Positions 31,233-40,432 of a stretch of DNA of 50,142 nt are shown here, piece after piece. Both the position numbers and the translations under genes were made by a program. The notes under the pieces are model-generated. The model ran no database searches. It saw nothing but the letters and a program-made list of their open reading frames with translations, and had not been told where the DNA came from. The stretch spans positions 1 through 50,142 of the forward strand of contig NZ_ATZH01000033.1 of assembly GCF_000428105.1 (NCBI RefSeq). The letters are read 5' to 3'. Numbering within the stretch: the stretch's first letter is position 1; each line of letters begins with the position of its first letter. This DNA is from Bacteroides pyogenes DSM 20611 = JCM 6294. GTDB lineage: Bacteria; Bacteroidota; Bacteroidia; Bacteroidales; Bacteroidaceae.

Positions 31233-31288
31233 ACTACCTTTGCCGTGTGAATGCCGCATGAGGCAGAAACGGGTTTTAAGCAAGAAAA

Positions 31289-32509
31289 ATGTTGTACGAA
31301 ATGACGGGTAAACGTCTTTATATATTCAATCCGGAGCACGACTTGGCGTTGGCAAGCGGCGAAAGCCATTACATGGCTCCGGCGTCGGCAAGGCAAATGG
31401 CTTCCGATTTGGCTTTGCTTCCGGTGTGGTATGCCGGGGATGGGAATGCCGTATTGGCTCCTTCGGCGTATGCGGCGGATTTTCTGAAAGAGATGCAAGA
31501 GCGGCTGGGAATGCGGGTGGAACTGGTCACTCCGCCCGAAGTGGCGGATGCGGCAGGCTATTCGTTTTCTCCGTGGGGATGGGATCCGGCTTTGCGGCGA
31601 CGGCTGCTTTCGTTGGGCGCCGCCGAATCGAGCCTCCCTTCCGCCGGTGGTCTGGAAGCGTTGAGAACGTATTCCCACCGTTCGCATGCGGCGGCATTGC
31701 TTCGGACATTGCAAGCGGACGAGCATTTTTGCGGCGAAGCCTTTTACCTGAAGACGCCCGACGAGTGGCGGAGCTTTGTGGAAGGGCGGGAGAACAGCCT
31801 GTTGAAAGCTCCTCTTTCGGGCAGCGGCAAGGGGCTGAACTGGTGCAAAGGAGCATATACTTCGTTCATTTCGGGCTGGTGCGAGCGTATTGGCGCTTCG
31901 CAAGGCGGGGTGATTGCCGAACCTGTGTACCGGAAGACAGCCGATTTTGCCATGGAGTTTCATTCCGACGGCAGGGGAGCGGTGGCTTTCGCGGGCTATT
32001 CCCTGTTCCGAACCGGGGGAAGCGGCATGTACGAAGGCAACTGCTTGTTGAGCAACGAACGCATCCGGGAGAAACTTTCCGCTTATGTTCCCGTCGGGGC
32101 GATAGAGCGGTTGAAAGTTCGTCTGGAGGAAGAATTGTCGAGGCTCATCGGCTCTGTCTGCGAGGGTTATCTGGGAGTGGATATGATGATTTGCCATTTC
32201 CCGGGTGAGAAGCCTTGCTATCGCATACATCCTTGCGTGGAAATCAACCTGCGGATGAATATGGGAGTGGTGGCGCGGTGCGTGAAAGACCGTTATATGG
32301 CAGCGGATGCCGAAGGAGAAATGCGTATCGACTACCATCACGCAGAGGGAGAAGCGCTGGCGGAACACCGGCGGATGGCGGCAGCCTGTCCGCTTGAAAT
32401 AGAGGACGGGAAGATCCGCTCGGGCTATCTGTCGTTGGTTCCGGTGAGCAAGCACAGCAAATACAGGGCTTGGATGGTTTGCGGGGAACACGCTTCCGAA
32501 TCGCTGTAG
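31289..32509 (+). CDS. ATP-grasp-like protein of unknown function
   Basis: A 406-residue cytosolic protein starting MLYEMTGKRLYIFNPEHDLALASG; the second Met (31304) is an alternative start. Several blocks look like an ATP-grasp fold: LLKAPLSGSGKGL with Lys173 and a glycine loop, GVIAEPVYRKTADFAMEF, and near the end GVDMMICHF followed by HPCVEINLRMNMG, where the Glu and Asn would bind magnesium. ATP-grasp enzymes join a carboxylate to an amine or thiol through an acyl phosphate, but the substrates here are unknown. It is transcribed divergently from the ATPase gene and faces the repeat array at its 3' end. The fold assignment is by eye. Confidence 0.6.
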   Translation: MLYEMTGKRLYIFNPEHDLALASGESHYMAPASARQMASDLALLPVWYAGDGNAVLAPSAYAADFLKEMQERLGMRVELVTPPEVADAAGYSFSPWGWDPALRRRLLSLGAAESSLPSAGGLEALRTYSHRSHAAALLRTLQADEHFCGEAFYLKTPDEWRSFVEGRENSLLKAPLSGSGKGLNWCKGAYTSFISGWCERIGASQGGVIAEPVYRKTADFAMEFHSDGRGAVAFAGYSLFRTGGSGMYEGNCLLSNERIREKLSAYVPVGAIERLKVRLEEELSRLIGSVCEGYLGVDMMICHFPGEKPCYRIHPCVEINLRMNMGVVARCVKDRYMAADAEGEMRIDYHHAEGEALAEHRRMAAACPLEIEDGKIRSGYLSLVPVSKHSKYRAWMVCGEHASESL

Positions 32510-32607
32510 CCGGCGGCATCTGCGTTTGCGGGTAAGGGAACGGACGCTTGCTTAGCCTGTCGTTGCGTTGCCGCATTTCGATTGATGGCAACCGGAAACT
32601 GCGCTCA

Positions 32608-32965
32608 TTGTAAACAGAGGTTTTATTTATTCCCAATGAAAGCTCTGCTTATAACCGATAGAGCTTTTGTTTGCTGTCAATAGAGCTTTTGTTTGTAATC
32701 AATAGAGTCTCTGTTTTCAGTCAACAGAGCTTCTGTTTTCAGTCAACAGAGTTTTTGTTTGTAATCAACAGAGTCTCTGTTTTCAGTCAATAGAGCTTCT
32801 GTTTGTAATCAACAGAACTTCTGTTTGTAATCAACAGAACTTCTGTTTGCAGTCAACAGAACTTCTGTTTGCAGTCAACAGAGCTTCTGTTTGTAATCAA
32901 TAGAATTTTTGTCTCTCACCGATAGAGTTTTGTTTATAGTAAACAGAGGTTTTGTGTGCAGCCCG
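32608..32965. repeat. Sixteen-copy 22-bp tandem array between convergent genes
   Basis: The unit is close to TTCTGTTTGNAGTCAACAGA plus two bases. Using the CAGAG/TAGAG core as anchor, copies fall at 32615, 32637, 32659, 32681, 32703, 32725, 32747, 32769, 32791, 32813, 32835, 32857, 32879, 32901, 32923 and 32944, so all steps are 22 except the last (21). Each unit is a dyad, TCTGTT-N7-AACAGA. Two spacer variants (GTAATC and CAGTC types) alternate in blocks. The array nearly fills the gap between the ATP-grasp-like gene and the GHL10 gene, whose 3' ends face each other. A smaller array of the same family lies at 41995-42105. Confidence 0.92.
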
Positions 32966-32976
32966 TTACTGAAAAC

Positions 32977-34434
32977 TTATTTTGCCAATTGCGCGGCTTC
33001 GCTTTCATTGCCGTATCGGTCGATGGCCGTTACGGCGAAATACTTTTTGGCAGTCCATACCCGTATCGGGGCATAAACATAGCGGGTGTCGCGAACGTTT
33101 TGCGCTACGATATTTTCCGCACGGCGGGTGTCTACGGGATATTCGTCGGAAGCATACACCACATACATCGGCGCGTTGTGCGGATCGTTGTCCGTCGAGG
33201 CACGCCATGTGAGCTCTGTATAGCCGTATTCGTCAGGCGTTGCTTTCAAGTCCGACGGTGCCGACGGGGCGATGTTGTCGAGCCATTTCATCGGCGGTTG
33301 CAGTGCGGGATAAGCGTAGAAGTTTTCTATCAGCTCGTCGTAAAGCCCCTGTGTGTTCTCCATCAGATACTGCACACGGTAGTGGCCTTGCCCGGCCATG
33401 CCGTGATTGCGGATGAAGTTCATCTGCCGGTCTATCTCATCGCGCTTCCATTTTCCCTCGTCGGGGTGGAGGAAATAAATGCCCAGACCGGGTATGATGT
33501 GCCTTCCGTTGCTCTGCTCCTGCCAGTCGAGCGCGAACGGGTAGAAACTGTTTCCCTGAAAATACATCATCGGATATATCTGGTCTTGAATGCCTTCGCC
33601 CAGCCATCCCTGCGGGTCTTGGTACACTGTGAAGAAAGCGTTCCAGCCGTATGAAGAGTAGCGCGACGTGTCGCGGTATTTGCCTACGGGGCAGGTGCTT
33701 ACTTTCACCCACGGCTTCATGGCCTTTACACCTTTATATATATAGCGCACGATTTCGGTGATGTTGTCCCGGCGCCACTGGTCCGTAGTGCGTCCTTTGC
33801 TTAAACGCCGGAAGTCGTATTGGTCGGGGAAGCGGGGCGCATGTTCGGGATAACGCAGATAGTCGAAGTGTACGCCGTCTACATCGTACCGGCCCACCAC
33901 TTCCCGTACCAGCTTCATCAGATACTCTTTCGTGGAGGGATGCCCCGGATTGAGGAAATACTCGTTCTTATACGGCACGCAAATGCTCTTCATCCGTTTC
34001 GTCACCGACTGTTTTCCGAGCGATGCCACATGCTTCTTGTTGCCCAGCGGAATGGTAACCATCCATGCATGGCATTCCATCCCCCGCTTGTGGCATTCTT
34101 CCACGGCAAAAGCAAGCGGGTCGTATCCCGGATCGCCACCCGCTCTGCCCGTCAGGATAGCGTTGAACGGTTCGATGTCCGAGCGATACAGCACGTCGCC
34201 GCGTGTGCGTGTCTGAAAAAGCACGGTGTTGAAGTTGGCGTCTTTCAGTTTGTCGAGTATATCCGTGAGCTCTTCCTTCTGCCGCCGGATGCTTTGGGGA
34301 GTCGTTGCTTTCGTTCGCGGCCAGTCCAAACCGTACACCGCCGTGACCCATGCGGCACGAACCTCCTGCTTAGGTTGCGCCGTGGCGGAGAAATATAAAA
34401 ACGGAAATAAGAGAATAAAAAGATATCGCCTCAT
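32977..34434 (-). CDS. GHL10-type glycoside-hydrolase-like protein with C-terminal FN3 domain
   Basis: A 485-residue exported protein (signal ends near FSATAQP). The body (about 25-385) is a barrel of the GHL10/YngK type (EVRAAWVTAVYGLDWP, FNTVLFQTRTRGDVLY, DGVHFDYLRYP), a group related to glycoside hydrolases and found in many Bacteroides. Residues about 390-485 form a fibronectin-III-like domain (APSAPSDLKATPDEYGYTEL). The substrate is not known; peptidoglycan or glycan cleavage is proposed for the group. It lies divergently from cstA and ends directly at the 22-bp array. Confidence 0.82.
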   Translation of the reverse strand: MRRYLFILLFPFLYFSATAQPKQEVRAAWVTAVYGLDWPRTKATTPQSIRRQKEELTDILDKLKDANFNTVLFQTRTRGDVLYRSDIEPFNAILTGRAGGDPGYDPLAFAVEECHKRGMECHAWMVTIPLGNKKHVASLGKQSVTKRMKSICVPYKNEYFLNPGHPSTKEYLMKLVREVVGRYDVDGVHFDYLRYPEHAPRFPDQYDFRRLSKGRTTDQWRRDNITEIVRYIYKGVKAMKPWVKVSTCPVGKYRDTSRYSSYGWNAFFTVYQDPQGWLGEGIQDQIYPMMYFQGNSFYPFALDWQEQSNGRHIIPGLGIYFLHPDEGKWKRDEIDRQMNFIRNHGMAGQGHYRVQYLMENTQGLYDELIENFYAYPALQPPMKWLDNIAPSAPSDLKATPDEYGYTELTWRASTDNDPHNAPMYVVYASDEYPVDTRRAENIVAQNVRDTRYVYAPIRVWTAKKYFAVTAIDRYGNESEAAQLAK

Positions 34435-34462
34435 ACCCTTGTGCTTTTGTTTTAAATCCCCG

Positions 34463-34470
34463 CAAAGTTA
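34463..34470 (-). promoter_or_regulatory. Predicted -7 box of the GHL10 gene
   Basis: The minus strand reads TAACTTTG, 28 bases before the start codon. It lies within 50 bases of the oppositely directed cstA promoter. Confidence 0.4.
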
Positions 34471-34488
34471 GTAAAAGTGTCCGTAATA

Positions 34489-34520
34489 TTGGTTTGTGTC
34501 ATGAGATTATGTTACATTTG
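34489..34520 (+). promoter_or_regulatory. cstA promoter
   Basis: TTG at 34489-34491, a 21-base spacer and TACATTTG at 34513-34520; the start codon follows 21 bases later. Confidence 0.6.
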
Positions 34521-34541
34521 CGCCAATAAATAGAGCATGCC

Positions 34542-35972
34542 ATGGTTACGTTTACGCTTTGCCTGTTGATGCTGATAGCAGGTTATTTTACATACGGACG
34601 CCTGATGGAGCGCATTTTCGGTCCCGACGACCGGAGAACGCCGGCACTGGCCAAAACGGATGGAGTAGACTATATCCCTTTGCCTACGTGGAAGATATTT
34701 ATGATTCAGTTTCTGAACATTGCAGGATTGGGGCCGATCTTCGGGGCTATCATGGGCGCAAAGTTCGGTACTTCGTCTTATCTATGGATAGTTTTGGGAA
34801 GTATCTTTGCCGGCGCAGTACATGATTACTTCTCGGGAATGCTTTCCATGCGCCATGGAGGCGAAAGCCTTCCCGAAATCATTGGTCGTTATCTGGGATT
34901 GACGACCAAGCAAATCATGCGGGGCTTTACGGTGATCCTGATGATTCTGGTAGGCTCGGTGTTCGTTGCAGGGCCTGCCGGGCTGCTTGCCAAGCTGACA
35001 CCGCAGGGGTTGGACGCCACTTTCTGGATCATTGTGGTATTCGTTTATTACATTCTGGCTACCTTGCTTCCGGTTGACAAGATTATCGGCAAGATATATC
35101 CGCTGTTTGCCATTGCGTTGCTGTTTATGGCTGTCGGGATATTGCTGATGCTTTACGTGCATCATCCGCCTTTGCCCGAACTGTGGGACGGACTGCACAA
35201 CACAAATCCGGAAGCCGACAAACTTCCTGTTTTCCCCATCATGTTTGTCAGCATTGCATGCGGAGCCATCTCCGGTTTCCACGGCACTCAGAGCCCGTTG
35301 ATGGCTCGTTGCCTCAAATCGGAGCGTCACGGTCGCCCGGTTTTCTACGGGGCGATGATCACCGAAGGCGTGGTTGCGCTTATCTGGGCGGCTGCCGCCA
35401 CCTATTTCTTTCATGAAAACGGAATGGGAGAAAGCAATGCCGCTGTCATCGTAGATGTGATCACGAAAGATTGGCTGGGCACTCTGGGAGGTGTGCTGGC
35501 TGTGTTGGGGGTGATTGCCGCCCCCATTACGTCGGGCGATACGGCTTTCCGCTCGGCGAGGCTCATTGTGGCAGACTTTCTGGGAATGGAGCAAAAGCGC
35601 GTAAGCTATCGCCTGTACATCTGTATTCCGCTGTTTGCTGTGGCTGTAGGTTTGCTTTTCTACAGTCTGCGCGACGCGAACGGCTTTAATATGATATGGC
35701 GTTATTTTGCATGGGCCAATCAGACACTGGCGGTATTCACGCTGTGGGCTATTACGGTCTACCTCGCCATTTCGAAGAAACCCTATTGGATAACGTTGGT
35801 GTCTGCGCTGTTTATGACAAGCGTATGCTCTACATATATTTGTATCGCTCCCGAAGGACTGGGACTGTCGCATGCGGTTTCCTATTATTTCGGGGCAGGA
35901 TGTACATTGGTTGCCGTTGTCTGGTTTGCCGTTTGGCTCGGTCGGCGAAAAGAAAGGAAATTGTCAGTATGA
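34542..35972 (+). CDS. cstA: CstA-family carbon starvation transporter
   Basis: A 476-residue inner-membrane protein with about 12 hydrophobic segments. It carries CstA hallmarks: NIAGLGPIFGAIMGAKFG, GAVHDYFSGMLSMRHGG and SGFHGTQSPLMARC. CstA and its relatives take up pyruvate or peptides under carbon limitation in E. coli; the substrate in Bacteroides is not settled. At 476 residues it is a shorter member than E. coli CstA (701). The last codons overlap the next start by ATGA, so a small membrane protein is made from the same message. Confidence 0.9.
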   Translation: MVTFTLCLLMLIAGYFTYGRLMERIFGPDDRRTPALAKTDGVDYIPLPTWKIFMIQFLNIAGLGPIFGAIMGAKFGTSSYLWIVLGSIFAGAVHDYFSGMLSMRHGGESLPEIIGRYLGLTTKQIMRGFTVILMILVGSVFVAGPAGLLAKLTPQGLDATFWIIVVFVYYILATLLPVDKIIGKIYPLFAIALLFMAVGILLMLYVHHPPLPELWDGLHNTNPEADKLPVFPIMFVSIACGAISGFHGTQSPLMARCLKSERHGRPVFYGAMITEGVVALIWAAAATYFFHENGMGESNAAVIVDVITKDWLGTLGGVLAVLGVIAAPITSGDTAFRSARLIVADFLGMEQKRVSYRLYICIPLFAVAVGLLFYSLRDANGFNMIWRYFAWANQTLAVFTLWAITVYLAISKKPYWITLVSALFMTSVCSTYICIAPEGLGLSHAVSYYFGAGCTLVAVVWFAVWLGRRKERKLSV

Positions 35973-36178
35973 AAAAAATAAAGAGATCGACGAAGATTGC
36001 GATTGCGTTTCTTGTTTATGTTTCCGTCACGGCTGCTTACTTGTTGCCGCGCAATACGGAAATCAGTCAAACCGAGAAATATCTCACGGTGGCGGGCTCG
36101 TATATCATTGTAGCACTTCTGTGGCTGGTGCTCCGAAAGAAAGAGCAAATGCGCGACCGCCGCGAGAATGACAGATAG
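35969..36178 (+). CDS. 69-residue membrane protein coupled to CstA
   Basis: A small protein with two hydrophobic segments (about 9-25 and 43-60) and a highly charged tail (RKKEQMRDRREND). Its ATG at 35969 overlaps the cstA stop codon as ATGA, the pattern of translational coupling. The E. coli cstA region also has a small downstream gene, but this protein is not obviously related to it. A role as a CstA accessory is an inference from the overlap alone. Confidence 0.75.
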   Translation: MKKIKRSTKIAIAFLVYVSVTAAYLLPRNTEISQTEKYLTVAGSYIIVALLWLVLRKKEQMRDRRENDR

Positions 36179-36202
36179 TTTATTTACTAATTAATTAATT
36201 TG

Positions 36203-36688
36203 ATGAGAAAATTTGCATTACTTATTTGCTTGTTGACGGTGACGGTGACTGCTTCGGCGCAGTTTGAGAAAGGCACCGTGATTATTAACCCTTCCTTGAG
36301 CGGGTTGAACTTTTCGTATTCGCAGAACGATAAAGCCCGTTTCGGTATCGGTGCGCAAGTCGGTACTTTTTTGGCAGACGGTTTTGCCTTGTTGGTGAAT
36401 GCCGGAGCCGATTGGTCGAAGCCGGTGGACGAATATAATCTGGGTACGGGAATGCGTGTGTATTTCAATTCTACGGGAATTTACCTCGGCGGCGGTATCG
36501 ACTGGAATCATTTTCGTTGGGATAGTGAGAACCATCGCAGCGATTGGGGATTGGGCATCGAAGCGGGATATGCTTACTTCCTTTCGCGCACCGTTACCAT
36601 CGAACCGGCGGTTTATTACAAGTGGCGCTTCAACGATAGCGACATGTCGCGCTTCGGGGTGAAAGTCGGCTTCGGATTTTATTTCTAA
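36203..36688 (+). CDS. Small outer-membrane beta-barrel protein
   Basis: A 161-residue protein with a signal peptide ending in ASAQ (about residue 20). The mature part alternates short amphipathic strands with Gly/Asp turns (RFGIGAQVGTFLADGFALLV, IYLGGGIDWNHF) and ends in GFGFYF, the usual C-terminal signal of outer-membrane barrels, consistent with about eight strands. ATG at 36203 is used rather than the TTG just before it. It follows the small CstA-linked gene by 24 bases and may share its transcript. Confidence 0.75.
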   Translation: MRKFALLICLLTVTVTASAQFEKGTVIINPSLSGLNFSYSQNDKARFGIGAQVGTFLADGFALLVNAGADWSKPVDEYNLGTGMRVYFNSTGIYLGGGIDWNHFRWDSENHRSDWGLGIEAGYAYFLSRTVTIEPAVYYKWRFNDSDMSRFGVKVGFGFYF

Positions 36689-36864
36689 CCGGTTCGGCAA
36701 CTGTTCCCTTTTTCGTAATCTCGGGTTTGAGAAGGTTTCTTTCCTCCGGTTTGCTTGCGGCGTCTTGCAATGCCATTCGGAGAATTCTTTCGGAATAAGC
36801 CTATATCTGCGCAGGCGGGGTAAGAGGTACGAAAAAGGGAATAGTTGTCATTTTTCCTTCTCTG

Positions 36865-37084
36865 CCTGAAAAGATTTCCGGGCTTGCCTGAAATAATAAT
36901 CGCACTTACCTGAAAAAGTAATCGCACTTGCTCAAAAAAGTAATCGCACTTGCTCAAAAAAGTAATTGCGCTTGCTCAAAAAAGTAATTGCGCTTGCTTA
37001 AAAAAGTAATTGCGCTTACCTGAAAAAGTAATTGCGCTTACCCAAATGCGAAAATCTTCTTAAGCAAACACGCCTTTTTTCTTA
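36865..37084. repeat. Ten-unit 22-bp tandem array (CCTGAAAAAGTAATTGCGCTT family)
   Basis: Units start at 36865 and every 22 bases after it up to 37063. The central six are near identical, with CTCAAAAAAGTAATTGCGCTTG and CCTGAAAAAGTAATTGCGCT as the main forms; the first and the last two are diverged but keep the step. The array lies between two convergent genes (outer-membrane barrel and uvrA). Because 22 is not a multiple of three it cannot be coding for a repeat protein. Confidence 0.9.
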
Positions 37085-37127
37085 GGCAGGAACTTTCTTC
37101 TCCTGTAGGTTTCAGGAATTCGAAAAA

Positions 37128-37292
37128 GTGTTTCTCCGCCTTATTTCTTATTGCTATTCTTTGCCTGCGACCTGCAATAGCAGCTTTTCATATATGCCTT
37201 CCCAATAGATTTTTACGTATATTCCTCGCCTGCTACGTGTACGAACAATTTTTCCGCAGGTGTTTCTCCGCCTTATTTCTTGCGCGTACTTT
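37128..37292. repeat. Degenerate 66/132-bp repeat before the uvrA 3' end
   Basis: TGTTTCTCCGCCTTATTTCT occurs at 37129 and again at 37261, exactly 132 bases apart. A weaker mid-point copy is shown by TATTCTTTGCCTGC (37155) and TATTCCTCGCCTGC (37220), 65 bases apart. The second copy ends directly at the uvrA stop codon. Confidence 0.65.
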
Positions 37293-40067
37293 TCACTCTT
37301 CCAGTTTCTCTTTCAGGAACTGTCCCGTATAGCTGGCGCCGCAAGCCGCTACTTCTTCGGGAGTACCTGCCGCCACAATGTTCCCTCCTTTGTCTCCTCC
37401 TTCGGGACCCAAGTCGATCACGTGGTCGGCACACTTAATCACATCCATGTTATGCTCGATGATTACGATGCTGTGTCCTCTGCGAATCAATGCGTCGAAC
37501 GCGTCGAGCAGCTTGCGGATGTCATGAAAATGCAGTCCCGTAGTAGGTTCGTCGAAGATGAAGAGCGTGGGGTCTGCTTTCTCCTGACTCAGGTAGAAGG
37601 CAAGTTTGACGCGTTGGTTTTCACCCCCCGAAAGGGTGGAAGACGACTGCCCCAGTTTGATGTATCCCAGACCCACTTCTTGCAGCGGCAGCAGTTTCTT
37701 TATTATTTTCTTCTGCTTGTGGACGGTAAAGAATTCGATGGCTTGGTTCACCGTCATTTCGAGCACGTCGTATATGTTCATGCCGTTGTATCTTACTTCC
37801 AGCGTATCGGCTTTGAAACGCTTTCCGTGGCATGACTCGCATTCCAGCACGAGGTCGGCCATAAACTGCATTTCCACCGTGATGGAGCCTTCGCCCTTAC
37901 ACTCTTCGCACCGTCCGCCTTCGCTGTTGAAGCTGAAATGGCCCGGCGTATATCCCATTTGCTTGGACAACGGCTGCTCTGCCCACAGCTTCCGTATCTC
38001 GTCGTAGGCTTTGATATAGGTCACCGGATTCGAGCGTGAGGACTTTCCTATGGGGTTTTGGTCGACAAACTCTACGTTGCGCAGGTCGCGCAGGCTTCCT
38101 CCGATGGAAGAAAACTCGCCCGGGCGGTCGCTGCATTCATCCAGTTCGCGCTTCAACGCCCGGTAGAAGATGTCGCGTATCAAGGTGCTTTTTCCCGAAC
38201 CGGAGACTCCCGTAACAACGGTCATAACGTTCAGCGGAATGCGTACGTCTACTCCTTTCAGATTGTTTTCGCGTGCGCCTTTCAGTTCTATATAGTTGTT
38301 CCACGGGCGGCGGTGCCGGGGGACGGGTATTTTTTCTTCTCCCAGAAGATAGCGTACCGTATGGCTTTTCGTTCCTTCCCGCAGGTCTTTCATGTCGCCC
38401 TGATAGACGATTTCCCCGCCGAGACGTCCGGCATCCGGCCCGATGTCGATGATGTAGTCTGCGGCACGGATGATTTCCTCGTCGTGTTCCACCACTACCA
38501 CCGTGTTGCCTAATTGCTGCAACTGCCTCAGCACACGGATAAGCCGGTCGGTATCACGGCTGTGAAGCCCGATGCTCGGTTCGTCGAGGATGTAAAGACT
38601 TCCTACAAGGCTGCTTCCGAGCGACGTTGCCAGATTGATACGCTGGCTTTCCCCGCCCGACAAGGAGTTGCTGAGGCGGTTGAGCGTGAGGTATCCCAAT
38701 CCCACGTCGATAAGGAAGCGGATGCGGCTGTTGATTTCCACAAGGATGCGCCGCGCTACGTCCGTGTCGTGTTTGCTCAGCCGTAGGGTGTCGAAGAACC
38801 GCTTCAGTTCGGTGACCGGAAGGTCTACCAGTTCCGAGATGCTTTTGCCGCCTACCCGCACGTAGCCCGCTTCCGGCTTCAGCCGTGTGCCCCGGCATTT
38901 CGGACAGAGCGTTTTCCCGCGATAACGTGCAAGCATTACGCGGTATTGTATCTTGTACTGATTCTCTTCGAGCATGCGGAAAAACTGGTTGATGCCGCCG
39001 AAATACTCGTTGCCTTCCCAAAGCGTTCTCCGTTGCTCGTCCGTCAGTTCGTAGTAAGGAGTAAAGATAGGGAAGCCGAATTTCTCCGCATTACGGATGA
39101 GTTCGTCCCTCCATTCGCCCATTTTCTCGCCTCGCCAGCAGACGATGGCGCCGTCGTATATCGACAACGAACGGTCGGGTACGACCAAATGCTCGTCGAT
39201 GCCGATGACTTTACCGAATCCTTCGCACTCGGGACAAGCTCCGATGGGCGAGTTGAACGAGAACATCTGGTCGTTTGGCTCTTCGAAAACGATGCTGTCG
39301 GCTTCGAACTTCGTGCTGAAAGAATGAAGTCGTGTGCTTCCGTCGGGCAGGTAGAAGCGAAGCATGCAATTTCCGTCGCCCTCGTACATCGCCGTTTCGG
39401 CAGAGTCGGTCAGGCGGCTCACGGCATCTTTGGTGCTTGCCACAGCCATGCGGTCCACCAGCAGGTAGACTTCATCGCCCTTCGCCGGAGTGTATTCGTC
39501 GATGCGCTTCATCTCGCCATTCACCTCCACGCGGTTGAATCCTTGCTTCAGGTCGATCTCCAATTGCTCTTGCAACGTGCGGTTTTCACGCAGGCGAATC
39601 AATGTCAGCACCGTATATCTCGTTCCTTCGGGATAAGAGAGCATGCAGTTTACGATGTCTTCCGTAGAGTGTTTCTTCACCTCTTCTCCGCTCACCGGAC
39701 TGAATGTTTTGCCGATGCGCGCGTACAACAGGCGCAGATACTCGTATATCTCGGTCGATGTTCCTACGGTCGATCGCGGATTCCGGCTGTTTACCTTCTG
39801 CTCGATGGCGATGGCGGGCGGGATTCCTTTAATGAAGTCGCACTCGGGTTTGCTCATCCTTCCGAGAAACTGGCGGGCGTAACTGCTCAGACTCTCTACG
39901 TAACGGCGTTGTCCTTCGGCGTATAGCGTGTCGAAAGCGAGCGACGATTTGCCCGAACCCGAGAGTCCGGTGATTACCACAAGCCGGTTGCGGGGAATAT
40001 CTACATCGATGTTTTTCAGGTTGTTCACCCGTGCTCCTCTGATAGAGATACAGTTGTTTTCTGACAT
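37293..40067 (-). CDS. uvrA: UvrABC excinuclease subunit A
   Basis: A 924-residue damage-recognition ATPase of nucleotide excision repair. It has two ABC modules: Walker [21 protein letters not shown] near 33 and [10 protein letters not shown] near 625, with signatures [12 protein letters not shown] and [12 protein letters not shown] and Walker [13 protein letters not shown] and [12 protein letters not shown]. Zinc-binding [16 protein letters not shown] and [16 protein letters not shown] groups are intact. Length is usual. A -7 box TAACTTTG lies 27 bases upstream. It is divergent from dinB, so two repair genes flank the 66-bp repeat at 40205-40350. Confidence 0.97.
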   Translation of the reverse strand: MSENNCISIRGARVNNLKNIDVDIPRNRLVVITGLSGSGKSSLAFDTLYAEGQRRYVESLSSYARQFLGRMSKPECDFIKGIPPAIAIEQKVNSRNPRSTVGTSTEIYEYLRLLYARIGKTFSPVSGEEVKKHSTEDIVNCMLSYPEGTRYTVLTLIRLRENRTLQEQLEIDLKQGFNRVEVNGEMKRIDEYTPAKGDEVYLLVDRMAVASTKDAVSRLTDSAETAMYEGDGNCMLRFYLPDGSTRLHSFSTKFEADSIVFEEPNDQMFSFNSPIGACPECEGFGKVIGIDEHLVVPDRSLSIYDGAIVCWRGEKMGEWRDELIRNAEKFGFPIFTPYYELTDEQRRTLWEGNEYFGGINQFFRMLEENQYKIQYRVMLARYRGKTLCPKCRGTRLKPEAGYVRVGGKSISELVDLPVTELKRFFDTLRLSKHDTDVARRILVEINSRIRFLIDVGLGYLTLNRLSNSLSGGESQRINLATSLGSSLVGSLYILDEPSIGLHSRDTDRLIRVLRQLQQLGNTVVVVEHDEEIIRAADYIIDIGPDAGRLGGEIVYQGDMKDLREGTKSHTVRYLLGEEKIPVPRHRRPWNNYIELKGARENNLKGVDVRIPLNVMTVVTGVSGSGKSTLIRDIFYRALKRELDECSDRPGEFSSIGGSLRDLRNVEFVDQNPIGKSSRSNPVTYIKAYDEIRKLWAEQPLSKQMGYTPGHFSFNSEGGRCEECKGEGSITVEMQFMADLVLECESCHGKRFKADTLEVRYNGMNIYDVLEMTVNQAIEFFTVHKQKKIIKKLLPLQEVGLGYIKLGQSSSTLSGGENQRVKLAFYLSQEKADPTLFIFDEPTTGLHFHDIRKLLDAFDALIRRGHSIVIIEHNMDVIKCADHVIDLGPEGGDKGGNIVAAGTPEEVAACGASYTGQFLKEKLEE

Positions 40068-40093
40068 AAATGCTTCTTTTCTGTAGTAGGCGG

Positions 40094-40101
40094 CAAAGTT
40101 A
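40094..40101 (-). promoter_or_regulatory. Predicted uvrA -7 box
   Basis: The minus strand reads TAACTTTG. No clear -33 TTG is at the proper distance. Confidence 0.4.
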
Positions 40102-40204
40102 ACGATTTTCTCGGTAGAAGAAACCTTTTTGCTGCATTAAGATGATATTTCCGGCTGCGGCTGCCTGTGTGTGAAGTCCGTCGACCGCCCTTTCCCGCTT
40201 CTCC

Positions 40205-40350
40205 GGAATGCTTTTTTTGCGGAGTTCGTGCTTCTTGATGTATAACGCAGGCTATGAGTTCCGTTTCGGAACAATGCTTTTTTTGCGGAGTTCGTGCTTC
40301 TTGATGTATAACGCAGGCTATGAGTTCCGTCTCGGAACAATGCTTTTTCT
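40205..40350. repeat. 66-bp tandem repeat between uvrA and dinB
   Basis: ATGCTTTTTTTGCGGAGTTC starts at 40208 and again at 40274, and a third diverged copy (ATGCTTTTTCTACCGGGTTT) starts at 40340: steps of exactly 66. The first two copies differ at very few positions, so the duplication is recent. Both strands stay open through it only because 66 is a multiple of three. Confidence 0.9.
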
Positions 40351-40405
40351 ACCGGGTTTGTGCTTCTTTCATGCGTTTCTTTTTTCCGTTTTCGGTAATT
40401 TGTAG

Positions 40406-40413
40406 TACGTTTG
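40406..40413 (+). promoter_or_regulatory. Predicted dinB -7 box
   Basis: TACGTTTG lies 19 bases before the ATG. The third copy of the 66-bp repeat ends shortly upstream and would occupy the -33 region. Confidence 0.45.
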
Positions 40414-40432
40414 CCTTTGTAAAACAGAACCG

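Noticed and set aside
31127..32491. 454-residue antisense frame over the ATP-grasp-like gene
   Set aside because: It has low-complexity Arg/His/Pro-rich content, no family features and no promoter; the plus-strand gene has motifs and a promoter.
32608..32965. CRISPR array
   Set aside because: Units are contiguous 22-bp copies with no unique spacers of 30 or so bases, and no cas genes are present.
40137..40340. Frames on both strands through the 66-bp repeat before dinB
   Set aside because: Both strands are open for the same arithmetic reason and no start signals are present.
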